Shown here piece after piece: positions 17,809-25,630 of a DNA stretch of 64,000 nucleotides (positions are counted from its first letter, which is position 1; every line of letters begins with the position of its first letter). Made by a program: the position numbers and the translations under genes. Source of the stretch: Granulosicoccus antarcticus IMCC3135 (GTDB taxonomy: Bacteria; Pseudomonadota; Gammaproteobacteria; Granulosicoccales; Granulosicoccaceae). The stretch is taken from the NCBI RefSeq assembly GCF_002215215.1, contig NZ_CP018632.1, positions 1,918,501 through 1,982,500 of the forward strand. Direction: 5' to 3'. The notes under the pieces are model-generated. The model had not been told where the DNA came from. It made no database searches and saw only the letters and a list, made by a program, of their open reading frames with translations.

Positions 17809-19890
17809 GTGAGCATGCAGAACACAAGACGTTTTTTAAGGGAATTGCAATTTACCGGTTTAGGCGCACCGTTCCTGGTGCTGCTGATGCTGGTAATGAT
17901 GGTATTGCCGATACCGACAATCGGTCTCGATCTATTGTTCACCTTCAATATCGCGCTTTCGCTGATCGTACTACTGGTAACGGTATATACGAGCCGACCA
18001 TTAGAATTTTCTTCCTTTCCCACAGTTCTTCTAGTCGCAACCATGTTGCGTCTGTCGCTAAATATTGCTTCCACACGTGTCGTTCTGCTTGAAGGACATA
18101 CCGGTACGGCCTCTGCTGGCCAGGTTATCGAATCTTTTGGTAATTTTGTTATCGGTGGTAACTACGCGGTAGGTTTTGTTGTATTTGCGATTCTGGTCAT
18201 CATCAACTTCGTTGTCGTAACCAAAGGTGCAGGGCGTGTGTCTGAGGTTAGTGCACGCTTTGTTCTTGATGCCATGCCTGGCAAGCAGATGGCTATCGAT
18301 GCTGATCTGAATGCCGGTCTGGTCGATCAGGATGAGGCACGTCAGCGCCGAGCCGATATCGGTCGTGAAGCAGATTTCTATGGTTCGATGGATGGTGCAA
18401 GCAAATTCGTCAAAGGCGACGCGATCGCTGGCTTACTGGTGCTGTTCATAAACATCATCGGAGGCCTGGCAGTAGGTGTTGGTCAGCATGGACTCAGTTT
18501 TGGCGAAGCCGCCCATAACTACACATTGTTGACGATTGGTGATGGTCTTGTTGCACAGATCCCCTCATTGCTTCTGTCCATGGGGACGGCCGTCATCGTT
18601 ACTCGAGTCTCTGCCGCCGAAGACATGGGCGAGCAGATATCCTTGCAACTGTTCAAAGATCAACGTGCACTGGTCCTTACGGCTGTGCTTATTGGGGCAC
18701 TGGGTGTTGTTCCGGGCATGCCGAATCTCGTATTTTTGACTCTGGGTGCTGGTCTGGGAACGTACGCCTGGTACACACGAGACAAATACAAAGAAAAGGA
18801 GGAGGTCGAGGAAGTGGTTGCCAGGCCCGACAAGCCTGCGGAGCTGAGTTGGGATGACGTTCGTACTACCGATATTCTGGGACTTGAGGTTGGCTTTGGT
18901 CTGATTCCGCTGGTGGATGCACGGCAGGGCGGTAAGCTGCCGGACAGAATCAAGGCGGTACGTCGCAAGCTCACAGAGGAGCTGGGCTTTCTGATTCATC
19001 CCGTACACATTCGGGATAACCTTGATCTGCCCCCAACACGCTATCGGATTTCCATTCTGGGTGTGACTGAAGGCGAGGCAGATCTTTATGCCGACAAGGA
19101 ATTGGCTATTGGTAGTGGAATCGAGAGCAGTGCGCTACAGGGCATAAACACCAAGGATCCTGCCTATGGCATGGACGCGGTTTGGATACGGGTGGACCAG
19201 CGCGATAGTGCGCAGGCATTAGGTTACACCGTTGTCGATCCGGGCACGGTTATAGCGACGCACATGAGTAAGTTACTCATGCAACACGCCGGCAGTTTGC
19301 TTGGTCATCAGGAAGTACAGTCTCTATTGGACACACTCAAGAAGAGTGCTCCGAGACTGGTTGAAGATCTAGTGCCAAAGATGTTGCCTTTACCGACGGT
19401 GGTCAAAGTGTTACAGAATCTGCTTGATGAAGGTATACCCGTCAAAGACATGCGCTCCATCGCCGAAACGCTGGCGGAGAAGGGCACACATACAACTGAC
19501 TCGCAAGACCTGACCGCAGCTGTCAGAGTCGCACTGCGGCGCCAGATTACCGGGCAGCTGACCTCATTCGAGGAAACTCTGCCTGTTATAACTCTGGATG
19601 CAGAACTTGAAAAACTCTGCCTGAATTCGGTGGCATCGGAAAACAGCGGAGGATTGGGAATTGAGCCAGGTCTTGCTGAACGCCTCTACCAGTCATTGGC
19701 CGACAGTGTGCATAGACAGGAGGTCAATGACGAGCCTGCAGTGCTTCTGGTCAGTCCCAAGCTCAGGCCTTGGTTGGCAGGTATGGTTCGTCACACAATT
19801 CCCCTATTGAAGGTCCTGGCCTACAACGAGATTGCCGAAAACAAGAGGTTGAAGGTAATAGCGAATATCGGTGGCGAATCAATTGCCTGA
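17809..19890 (+). CDS. flhA: Flagellar export gate protein FlhA
   Basis: Proton-driven core of the export gate. The 693 residues have eight membrane helices in the first 320 residues and a large cytoplasmic docking domain. The FHIPEP-type signature region is visible as FNIALSLIVLLVTVYTSRPL followed by FPTVLLVATMLRLSLNIAST. GTG at 17809 (GGGGTG upstream) is taken as start; ATG two codons later is also possible. A 162-base gap separates it from flhB, in which I see no clear promoter. Confidence 0.97.
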   Translation: MSMQNTRRFLRELQFTGLGAPFLVLLMLVMMVLPIPTIGLDLLFTFNIALSLIVLLVTVYTSRPLEFSSFPTVLLVATMLRLSLNIASTRVVLLEGHTGTASAGQVIESFGNFVIGGNYAVGFVVFAILVIINFVVVTKGAGRVSEVSARFVLDAMPGKQMAIDADLNAGLVDQDEARQRRADIGREADFYGSMDGASKFVKGDAIAGLLVLFINIIGGLAVGVGQHGLSFGEAAHNYTLLTIGDGLVAQIPSLLLSMGTAVIVTRVSAAEDMGEQISLQLFKDQRALVLTAVLIGALGVVPGMPNLVFLTLGAGLGTYAWYTRDKYKEKEEVEEVVARPDKPAELSWDDVRTTDILGLEVGFGLIPLVDARQGGKLPDRIKAVRRKLTEELGFLIHPVHIRDNLDLPPTRYRISILGVTEGEADLYADKELAIGSGIESSALQGINTKDPAYGMDAVWIRVDQRDSAQALGYTVVDPGTVIATHMSKLLMQHAGSLLGHQEVQSLLDTLKKSAPRLVEDLVPKMLPLPTVVKVLQNLLDEGIPVKDMRSIAETLAEKGTHTTDSQDLTAAVRVALRRQITGQLTSFEETLPVITLDAELEKLCLNSVASENSGGLGIEPGLAERLYQSLADSVHRQEVNDEPAVLLVSPKLRPWLAGMVRHTIPLLKVLAYNEIAENKRLKVIANIGGESIA

Positions 19891-19936
19891 TGTTCGTTCG
19901 TTAAATCCCCGTCGCCAACCCAACTAGATACCAGAC

Positions 19937-21508
19937 ATGCAACTGAGAAGATTTACTGCTGATAGTACCCCTGCTGCGCTGGCTTCCGTGCGCCAGGCCT
20001 TGGGTGATGACGCCATCATTCTGTCTAATCGCAGAGTCGGCGATCAGGTTGAGATTATCGCTACAGGCCAGCTGGATGAGGTATCAGAGATGGTTGACTC
20101 CAGTGTGGACGGGATCCCCGTCGCAGCACTGGCGGGCAGAGCTGATCAGAGTCAACAGGCTTATGCTTCAAAATCACTGAGTGGAACCCATGAGCAACAC
20201 ATGGGGCCGGTGCTGATTAACGCCGATTCCATGGCTGAAATCGCTGGTGCAGATGAGACCATGTCGGCCTCGTCGACTGCACGGGCACTTGAGACTATTC
20301 GAAATGGTGCAGAAGGTGTTGATGCACCTCGCTCGGTCTCTGATGACACCGTTTCGATATCGGGCCACAGACAGAATTTCAATTCCTCGGATGCAGACTC
20401 ATTGTCTTTGAAGGGGATCAAGCCTTCACTGGCCACACACGGGCGTGCCAATGGAGTTGACAGCAGTGTCACAGATTTGGGGTCCAGGCGTAGCGAAAGC
20501 TTAAGCTCTCAGAAGAGCAGACCTGCTGGAGAGCAGACACTGGCTTCGCTGGGCGCAGCGCTTGAAGCGCAGACCGAAATGTTCAATCAGCATTTCAGAA
20601 GTCTGGAAGTCAACTTGTGGGGGAGCAAGGCCCCCAATCGCAGTTTGCACCTACAACAATTGCTGTCTCTAGGCATCGGAGCTGAGCTGGCCGTCAGGCT
20701 GGTAGAGAAAACGTCTCCGGATCTATCCGTAGATATGGCGTTAAGACAATCATTCGCCATGTTGAAATCTTCATTGTCGATTGCGCACGACAAAACGTTC
20801 TCAGTGCCAGGTGTTACCGTCTTGTATGGGCCACCAGGGGGGGGGAAGACCACAGCCTTGATCAAGCTGGCCACAGAACATGTCAGAAAGTTCGATAATC
20901 AATCCATTGTCATCATTTGTGCTGATACAAGGCGTATCGGGGCATTCGAGGAGCTACAGGCCTACGGTCGCCTGTTGGGAGTACCGACGGTGCACGCGCA
21001 TGATTCTGCCGAGTTGGCAAGTCTGACGACGGCCTTCAAACACAAGCGTCTGGTATTGATCGACCATACGTTGCCAATGGCTGAACGCACTCTGGAATTG
21101 CCTCCGGGCCTGATGCGTCCGGACAACCAGGATTCGGTCAGGCATTTGTTTGCTTTGCCTTCGATAACTCAGGCAGCCACTGCTGAAGCTCTGATAGCAA
21201 AGCACTGTGTAGGACGCCCCATGCACTGCGTTCTGACCAATCTGGACACCAGTGCACGGTTGGGAGAACTGCTCAATGCCATCATTCGACATGATTTGCC
21301 CGTCGCATACTGGTCAGACTCCGCCAGTGTACAGCGCCCATTACAGAGGGCAGACGCTTCAGTTTTGATCGCGACGGCCGTTGCTATGAGACGACGCATC
21401 GAACAATCGGTGGATGATCATTGGCTACATCGCCTTGTTCAACCTACCAGTGATTTGTTTGAAGAGTCAGTCGAGGATGTTGCCGGCTCCGTGCGAGCTC
21501 TCCCATGA
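19937..21508 (+). CDS. flhF: FlhF-type SRP GTPase with altered G motifs
   Basis: FlhF normally recruits FliF to the pole and sets flagellum position. The 523 residues comprise the N-terminal B domain (MQLRRFTADSTPAALASVRQ), a long Ser-rich linker to about 200, and an NG domain. The P-loop (YGPPGGGKTTALIKLA, about 296-311) and the RIGAFEEL region are conserved. The G3 motif expected as DTAG reads DHTL (VLIDHTLPMAERT), and the G4 TKxD reads TNLD, so GTP hydrolysis may be impaired. The P-loop is encoded across nine consecutive G residues at 20837-20845. flhG, which usually follows, is absent; a DUF2802 gene overlaps the stop (ATGA). Confidence 0.93.
   Translation: MQLRRFTADSTPAALASVRQALGDDAIILSNRRVGDQVEIIATGQLDEVSEMVDSSVDGIPVAALAGRADQSQQAYASKSLSGTHEQHMGPVLINADSMAEIAGADETMSASSTARALETIRNGAEGVDAPRSVSDDTVSISGHRQNFNSSDADSLSLKGIKPSLATHGRANGVDSSVTDLGSRRSESLSSQKSRPAGEQTLASLGAALEAQTEMFNQHFRSLEVNLWGSKAPNRSLHLQQLLSLGIGAELAVRLVEKTSPDLSVDMALRQSFAMLKSSLSIAHDKTFSVPGVTVLYGPPGGGKTTALIKLATEHVRKFDNQSIVIICADTRRIGAFEELQAYGRLLGVPTVHAHDSAELASLTTAFKHKRLVLIDHTLPMAERTLELPPGLMRPDNQDSVRHLFALPSITQAATAEALIAKHCVGRPMHCVLTNLDTSARLGELLNAIIRHDLPVAYWSDSASVQRPLQRADASVLIATAVAMRRRIEQSVDDHWLHRLVQPTSDLFEESVEDVAGSVRALP
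20837..20845 (+). repeat. G9 homopolymer in flhF P-loop
   Basis: Nine consecutive G residues encode the three glycines before the P-loop lysine. Gain or loss of one base would truncate FlhF in mid-protein. Runs of this length are known to act as phase-variable switches in other bacteria. Confidence 0.9.
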
Positions 21509-21921
21509 ATGGACTAATTATCGTCTGTATGGGGCTGATAGCCATGGTGGGTGTCATTTGTACGGTGATGTACTCGCGACTACTGGGCTTTCACGGCCAG
21601 ATGAATTCCCAGCGAGAGCAGCTGGACCGGATTGAAATCAGTCTTCATTCGATGGTGGAGTTGCAGGGCAACATGCAAAAACGAGTTGATCAATTAGCTA
21701 CAGACGTGCATCAGCGCGAGGTCTATCACGGATCTGATGATCGTCATCAACTTGCCATCAGTGATGCAAAAAAAGGATGTGATATGGCTACACTGATTCT
21801 ACGGCACGGTCTGTCTTCAGACGAGGCGGCGTTGATCTTTGCTCTGCATGGTGGAAGTGGCTCTGTTATGGAAACTGAAGCCGAAACCGAGTCTCTGGAT
21901 ACATGGGCCGGGAGTGAATGA
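21505..21921 (+). CDS. DUF2802 family membrane-anchored protein
   Basis: The 138 residues have an N-terminal membrane helix (about 3-24), a coiled-coil segment (REQLDRIEISLHSMVELQG...) and a C-terminal helical motif ending in HGLSSDEAALIFALHG, the pattern I associate with DUF2802. In Pseudomonas a DUF2802 gene ends the flhF-fleN-fliA-che-motCD-cheW cluster; here it directly follows flhF and precedes the stator genes, as if the genes between had been lost or moved. The function is unknown, though the swarming protein SwrB of Bacillus has a similar layout. The start overlaps the flhF stop as ATGA. Confidence 0.75.
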   Translation: MNGLIIVCMGLIAMVGVICTVMYSRLLGFHGQMNSQREQLDRIEISLHSMVELQGNMQKRVDQLATDVHQREVYHGSDDRHQLAISDAKKGCDMATLILRHGLSSDEAALIFALHGGSGSVMETEAETESLDTWAGSE

Positions 21922-21924
21922 TAA

Positions 21925-22686
21925 ATGGATATCGCTACACTGCTTGGATTGTTCGGCGCTTTGGCTGTAATCATGTCCTCGATCTTCCTGGGCGGCAGCG
22001 TCAGTACGTTTGTTAACGTACCGAGTATCGTTGTAGTTGTGGGTGGCACCTTCATGGTGAGTTTGTGCCAGATATCGTTGTCGCAATTTTTCGGCTCGTT
22101 CAAAGTTACATTGCGGGCCTTTATGCACAAGTCGATTTCGCCGGAAGCCTTGATAGAAGAGGCTGTGACATTGGCTGACGTTGCACGCAAAGAGGGAATC
22201 CTTGCGTTGGAAGGTCATGACATCACCGACCCGTTTCTGGAAAATGGCGTGAAGATGTGCATAGACGGCCATTCCATAGAAATAGTGCAGAAAATGCTCT
22301 CGAAGGATATAAATCTGGAATTGCAGCGTCAGAATACCGGAGTGCAGATGTTCAAATCCATTGCTGAAGCTGCACCCGCGATGGGCATGATCGGAACACT
22401 CATTGGTCTGGTACAGATGTTGGCCAATATGGATGATCCGAAATCGATTGGACCAGCAATGGCCGTAGCCCTGTTGACAACGCTATACGGCGCGATAATA
22501 GCGAATGCGATTGCCTTGCCTATCGCAGCAAAGTTGAAAGCAATCAGCAGTGATGAAAGGCTGAACAAGTTACTGGTTCTGGAGTCGGTATCCGGTATCC
22601 AGGAAGGAGTAAATCCTCGCGTACTTCAACAGTTACTGACCGCCTATCTACCTGAAAGCAAGCGCGAAGCAGCGTTGAGCAAGTAA
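21925..22686 (+). CDS. pomA: Flagellar stator protein PomA
   Basis: MotA-family stator subunit, four membrane helices, 253 residues. The short PomA-type sequence, with a small cytoplasmic loop (residues about 55-150) and the helices AAPAMGMIGTLIGLVQML and AVALLTTLYGAIIANAIALP, matches PomA of Vibrio more closely than the longer MotA. The partner pomB follows after 26 bases. Sodium rather than proton use is inferred from family resemblance. Confidence 0.93.
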   Translation: MDIATLLGLFGALAVIMSSIFLGGSVSTFVNVPSIVVVVGGTFMVSLCQISLSQFFGSFKVTLRAFMHKSISPEALIEEAVTLADVARKEGILALEGHDITDPFLENGVKMCIDGHSIEIVQKMLSKDINLELQRQNTGVQMFKSIAEAAPAMGMIGTLIGLVQMLANMDDPKSIGPAMAVALLTTLYGAIIANAIALPIAAKLKAISSDERLNKLLVLESVSGIQEGVNPRVLQQLLTAYLPESKREAALSK

Positions 22687-22712
22687 GCCCTTAGGCCTGG
22701 AAATAGACTCTG

Positions 22713-23513
22713 ATGGACGACGATTGCGAATGCGAAGAATGTGAAGCAGGGGCGCCAGCATGGATGGCGACCTTCGCTGATCTCATGTCGCTACTAATGT
22801 GTTTCTTTGTTCTGTTACTCTCATTCTCCGAGATGGACATTCAGAAGTACAAACAGGTCGCCGGATCCATGAAATTCGCATTCGGTGTTCAGCGTGAGGT
22901 CAAGGCCGATACGATTCCTCGTGGCACATCTGTTATCAAGCAGGAGTTCTCACCTGGCAAGCCTGATCCCTCTATCATGAAAATCATGAAGCAGCAGACC
23001 GCTGATGATTCAAAGGCGGAGCTGAAGATCAACCCCGATGTCCCTGAGGCCGTTGCCGAGCTTCTGTCTAAAATTGAAGAAAGCCTGCAAGACGAGATTG
23101 AGAGAGAGCTACTTGAGGTCATCGTCAGTGGCGATGGCGTCATGATCCGCGTGCGTGAAGCAGATTCCTTCCCTTCCGGAAGTGCAACTCTGCAGCGCAG
23201 TTTCATGCCAGTGCTGGATAAGCTTCAAACTCTTCTTGATGAGTCTGAGGGGCGCATTATTGTCGCAGGTCATACCGACAATGTGCCTATTTCGACTTCA
23301 AACTATCCATCCAATTGGGTCTTGTCGGCAGCACGTGCAGCTTCAGTGGTGCACTACTTGTCAGAGATACGCATGACTGACCCTGCTCGGATAGAGATTA
23401 GAGCATATTCTGATACTCAGCCGATTGCTGATAACGATAGTCCAGAGAACCGTGCGAAGAATCGCCGGATTGAGATAAATATTGGCGTGCCTGATCCTGA
23501 GGAAGAATACTGA
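22713..23513 (+). CDS. pomB: Flagellar stator protein PomB
   Basis: Ion-binding stator subunit with peptidoglycan anchor. The 266 residues begin MDDDCECEECEAG, then comes the single membrane helix with the ion-binding aspartate D23 (WMATFADLMSLLMCFFVLLL), the PomB signature FSEMDIQKYKQVAGSMKFAF, and a C-terminal OmpA-like domain (IIVAGHTDNVPISTSNYPSN ... NRAKNRRIEI). These features closely resemble Vibrio PomB, so a sodium-driven motor is likely. The N-terminal Cys cluster CxCxxC is noteworthy. The stop overlaps the next gene's ATG. Confidence 0.95.
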   Translation: MDDDCECEECEAGAPAWMATFADLMSLLMCFFVLLLSFSEMDIQKYKQVAGSMKFAFGVQREVKADTIPRGTSVIKQEFSPGKPDPSIMKIMKQQTADDSKAELKINPDVPEAVAELLSKIEESLQDEIERELLEVIVSGDGVMIRVREADSFPSGSATLQRSFMPVLDKLQTLLDESEGRIIVAGHTDNVPISTSNYPSNWVLSAARAASVVHYLSEIRMTDPARIEIRAYSDTQPIADNDSPENRAKNRRIEINIGVPDPEEEY

Positions 23514-24109
23514 TGTCAGCGACTGATAACCGACGAGAAGGGTTCAGGCTGAACGACAACATGAAGCTGCATGTGAAGCTTGCTGATGAGGAGCACCTGG
23601 AAGAAATACTTCCAGATTTTGATGCCTTTCGGATGCGCTATTGTCTCAAATCCCATCTGCGTAATCAGACCGAAGTATGGCTGCCGAAATTACTGAAGAT
23701 CCGAAGCCGTGACCCGGAAGTTGCAGAGTACCTGGAACATCTCGAGACACAGATCGCACAGCTGGCCTCCAGGCTTTCCAACGATCATGATATAGAGTCT
23801 GATGATGCTGACACAGAAACATTAGTCAACCTGTCTGCATCAGGATTACAGTTCCACTCTGATGAGGAGTTCGATGTAGGTCAGAAGCTGGAACTGGGAA
23901 TGCTGCTATCCACTATTGGGATCCAGTTGGTCGCCATTGCCGAGGTTATACGGGTGGAACGCTACGATCAACCCAAATCAAAAAAGGGGACCAAGGATTT
24001 TCTGGTGTCGACACAGTACTCTCAGATTCACCCGGACGATACAGAAGCGATCATTCGCCATATGGCGAAGTTGCAGCAGATTCAACTGCAGAAAGCGCGT
24101 AATACCTGA
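23513..24109 (+). CDS. PilZ-domain protein coupled to the stator genes
   Basis: The 198 residues include the c-di-GMP-binding signatures of PilZ domains: RREGFR at 7-12 (RxxxR) and NLSASG in the middle (D/NxSxxG), followed by the beta-barrel pattern. Between them lies an unusual helical insert of about 90 residues. The ATG overlaps the pomB stop (TGATG), so it is translated with the stator. The obvious inference is a c-di-GMP-responsive motor brake or stator regulator, as YcgR is in E. coli, but the domain order differs from YcgR and the function is not proven. Confidence 0.8.
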   Translation: MSATDNRREGFRLNDNMKLHVKLADEEHLEEILPDFDAFRMRYCLKSHLRNQTEVWLPKLLKIRSRDPEVAEYLEHLETQIAQLASRLSNDHDIESDDADTETLVNLSASGLQFHSDEEFDVGQKLELGMLLSTIGIQLVAIAEVIRVERYDQPKSKKGTKDFLVSTQYSQIHPDDTEAIIRHMAKLQQIQLQKARNT

Positions 24110-24278
24110 TTCTACTCACGTTATAAGGATTGGAACGGATCAGATCAAGTAGTTCCAATTCCTTCAGCTCCATCCAGGAGTGTACTGAGAACCTGTATCA
24201 GATCCCTGATTCGGCGGGGTAAACGGGGATACAAGAATCTATATTTCCCACAGAAAGCTACGTCGCTTTCGTCATTTG

Positions 24279-24325
24279 ATGGCGCACATTGATAATGTGC
24301 GATGCCATGATATACGCGTTTTTTC
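24279..24325 (+). terminator. Probable terminator after the PilZ gene
   Basis: ATGGC-GCACAT pairs with ATGTGC-GCCAT (three-base bulge GAT) around TGATA, followed after about a dozen bases by TTTTTT. It lies between convergent transcription units and would end the fli-flh-pom transcript. Confidence 0.6.
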
Positions 24326-24387
24326 TTGCCGCAGACAGAATAGTCGTCAAATGTTGACTAACAAGCAAACGAAAACGGCGGTGTTTA

Positions 24388-24693
24388 TCACGCGTCCAGC
24401 GGCATTTGGGTAAGCTGCCCCAGAGCAATGAATTTTGCATCGCGCCAGTATCCCGCAATGATGTCGGGGTGCAGAGCCAGGGGTTCGCCGTCAGAATCGC
24501 GTTCAACGATCCATTCATCCGGCAAACCTATAAAGGCATACACAGAGTCTGGTACGCCAGGCGTAGACTGAGACAGGTGAGATTCACCTGTTCGTCGATG
24601 ACGATAGGCCGGCTGCATACCTGACAGAATGGCGGGAGTAGCTTCTATTTCAGGCCGTGCAAGGTTTGCCTCAGTGGCCGCTTTTCTTGTCAT
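24388..24693 (-). CDS. Hypothetical protein downstream of the fliT-like gene
   Basis: A 101-residue open frame on the same strand as fliDST, starting 63 bases after the fliT-like stop. The N-terminal half is polar and probably disordered; the C-terminal half (VYAFIGLPDEWIVERDSDGE ... IAGYWRDAKFIALGQ) looks like a folded, protein-like sequence. I do not recognise the family. No good ribosome-binding site is seen before the ATG, so the start is uncertain. It might be a late flagellar accessory gene by position only. Confidence 0.5.
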   Translation of the reverse strand: MTRKAATEANLARPEIEATPAILSGMQPAYRHRRTGESHLSQSTPGVPDSVYAFIGLPDEWIVERDSDGEPLALHPDIIAGYWRDAKFIALGQLTQMPLDA

Positions 24694-24756
24694 GAGGAGG
24701 TATGGTCCGTATATGCCAGCATTGCGTTTTTTCTATTCCCGTTGGTGTTACGCCAA

Positions 24757-25245
24757 CTAACTGTAGCTGGAGACCTTCATGGTTTTTGTCTGCTCGTAGC
24801 CTTTCTTGGCACTTACTTGGGCTTTCAGACCGCGAGTCTGCTCCAGAAGGACTTTTCGGGCTTCTTGTACGGTGCTTGAGATCCTCTTGTCAATTGCTGT
24901 CAATTCAGCACTCAATGCCTGGTACTCAAGATCAGAGGGTGAGGGTTTCGCCGAATGGGCACTACCCAGTGAGGGTAGTAAACGCATGCGTTGTGAATTG
25001 TTCAACCGGTCAGTAGAGCCTGACCCGTTGTCTATCTCGGACTGTTGTTGCTGGGCGTTTTGTGATGCTGGGTTACCGAGAATCTTGCGCTCAACAGACG
25101 TAGCTGCCTTGTAGTTAATCAGTACTCGCCGTTCGCTATCCAGTCTGGACAGTTCCTGCCAGTTCGCATTGCTCGCTTCCGACAACATGGATTGCATTAT
25201 GACTTTCAGTTGTCTTAGCTGTTCAATGGACAGGGAAGGGCTCAT
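24757..25245 (-). CDS. fliT: FliT-like flagellar chaperone
   Basis: Probable cytoplasmic chaperone for the filament cap. The 162-residue protein starts MSPSLSIEQLRQLKVIMQSM and is almost entirely helical; its N-terminal helix pair (WQELSRLDSERRVLI) resembles FliT. It is longer than typical FliT (about 120 residues) because of a Gln/Ser-rich middle. The ATG overlaps the fliS stop (ATGA), and the order fliD-fliS-fliT is the usual one. Similarity is weak, so the call rests largely on position. Confidence 0.75.
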   Translation of the reverse strand: MSPSLSIEQLRQLKVIMQSMLSEASNANWQELSRLDSERRVLINYKAATSVERKILGNPASQNAQQQQSEIDNGSGSTDRLNNSQRMRLLPSLGSAHSAKPSPSDLEYQALSAELTAIDKRISSTVQEARKVLLEQTRGLKAQVSAKKGYEQTKTMKVSSYS

Positions 25246-25625
25246 GCCGCTACTTGCTCTGGGGCAATCGCTTGCCATGCATCACGAAGAATACTAATCA
25301 GGTTGGAACAGGTGACAAGGCCTTCATCGTCCCGGTTTTGATTGGCTGCAATCATGGTATTAACAATATAACTGTAGAGCTCGAAAAGATTTCCCGCGAG
25401 CTCATTGCTTTCATAATCCTTGAGGCTTGCCTGTAATTCTTGAACGATCGCGACACTCTTGTCGATATGTCGATGCATTTGATCCCGATTATTATTGGCA
25501 ATATGCTGCCTTGCGATGGCAATATTACTAATGGCACCGTCGTACAACATCGTTATCAGTTGATGAGGCGAAGCACCTTCAACAAGAGTAGAACGTCGGA
25601 CAGATTTGTATGCTTGTATTGTCAT
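25242..25625 (-). CDS. fliS: Flagellin chaperone FliS
   Basis: Export chaperone that binds the C-terminus of flagellin. The 127 residues begin MTIQAYKSVRRSTLVEGASP and contain the FliS motifs HQLITMLYDGAI and NLFELYSYIVNTM. It follows fliD after five bases. Confidence 0.96.
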   Translation of the reverse strand: MTIQAYKSVRRSTLVEGASPHQLITMLYDGAISNIAIARQHIANNNRDQMHRHIDKSVAIVQELQASLKDYESNELAGNLFELYSYIVNTMIAANQNRDDEGLVTCSNLISILRDAWQAIAPEQVAA

Positions 25626-25630
25626 TTTGA

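Noticed and set aside
24702-25016. Plus-strand gene behind AGGAGG
   Set aside because: It overlaps the fliT-like gene antisense, and the AGGAGG is only one base from the ATG. The product has no folded-protein character.
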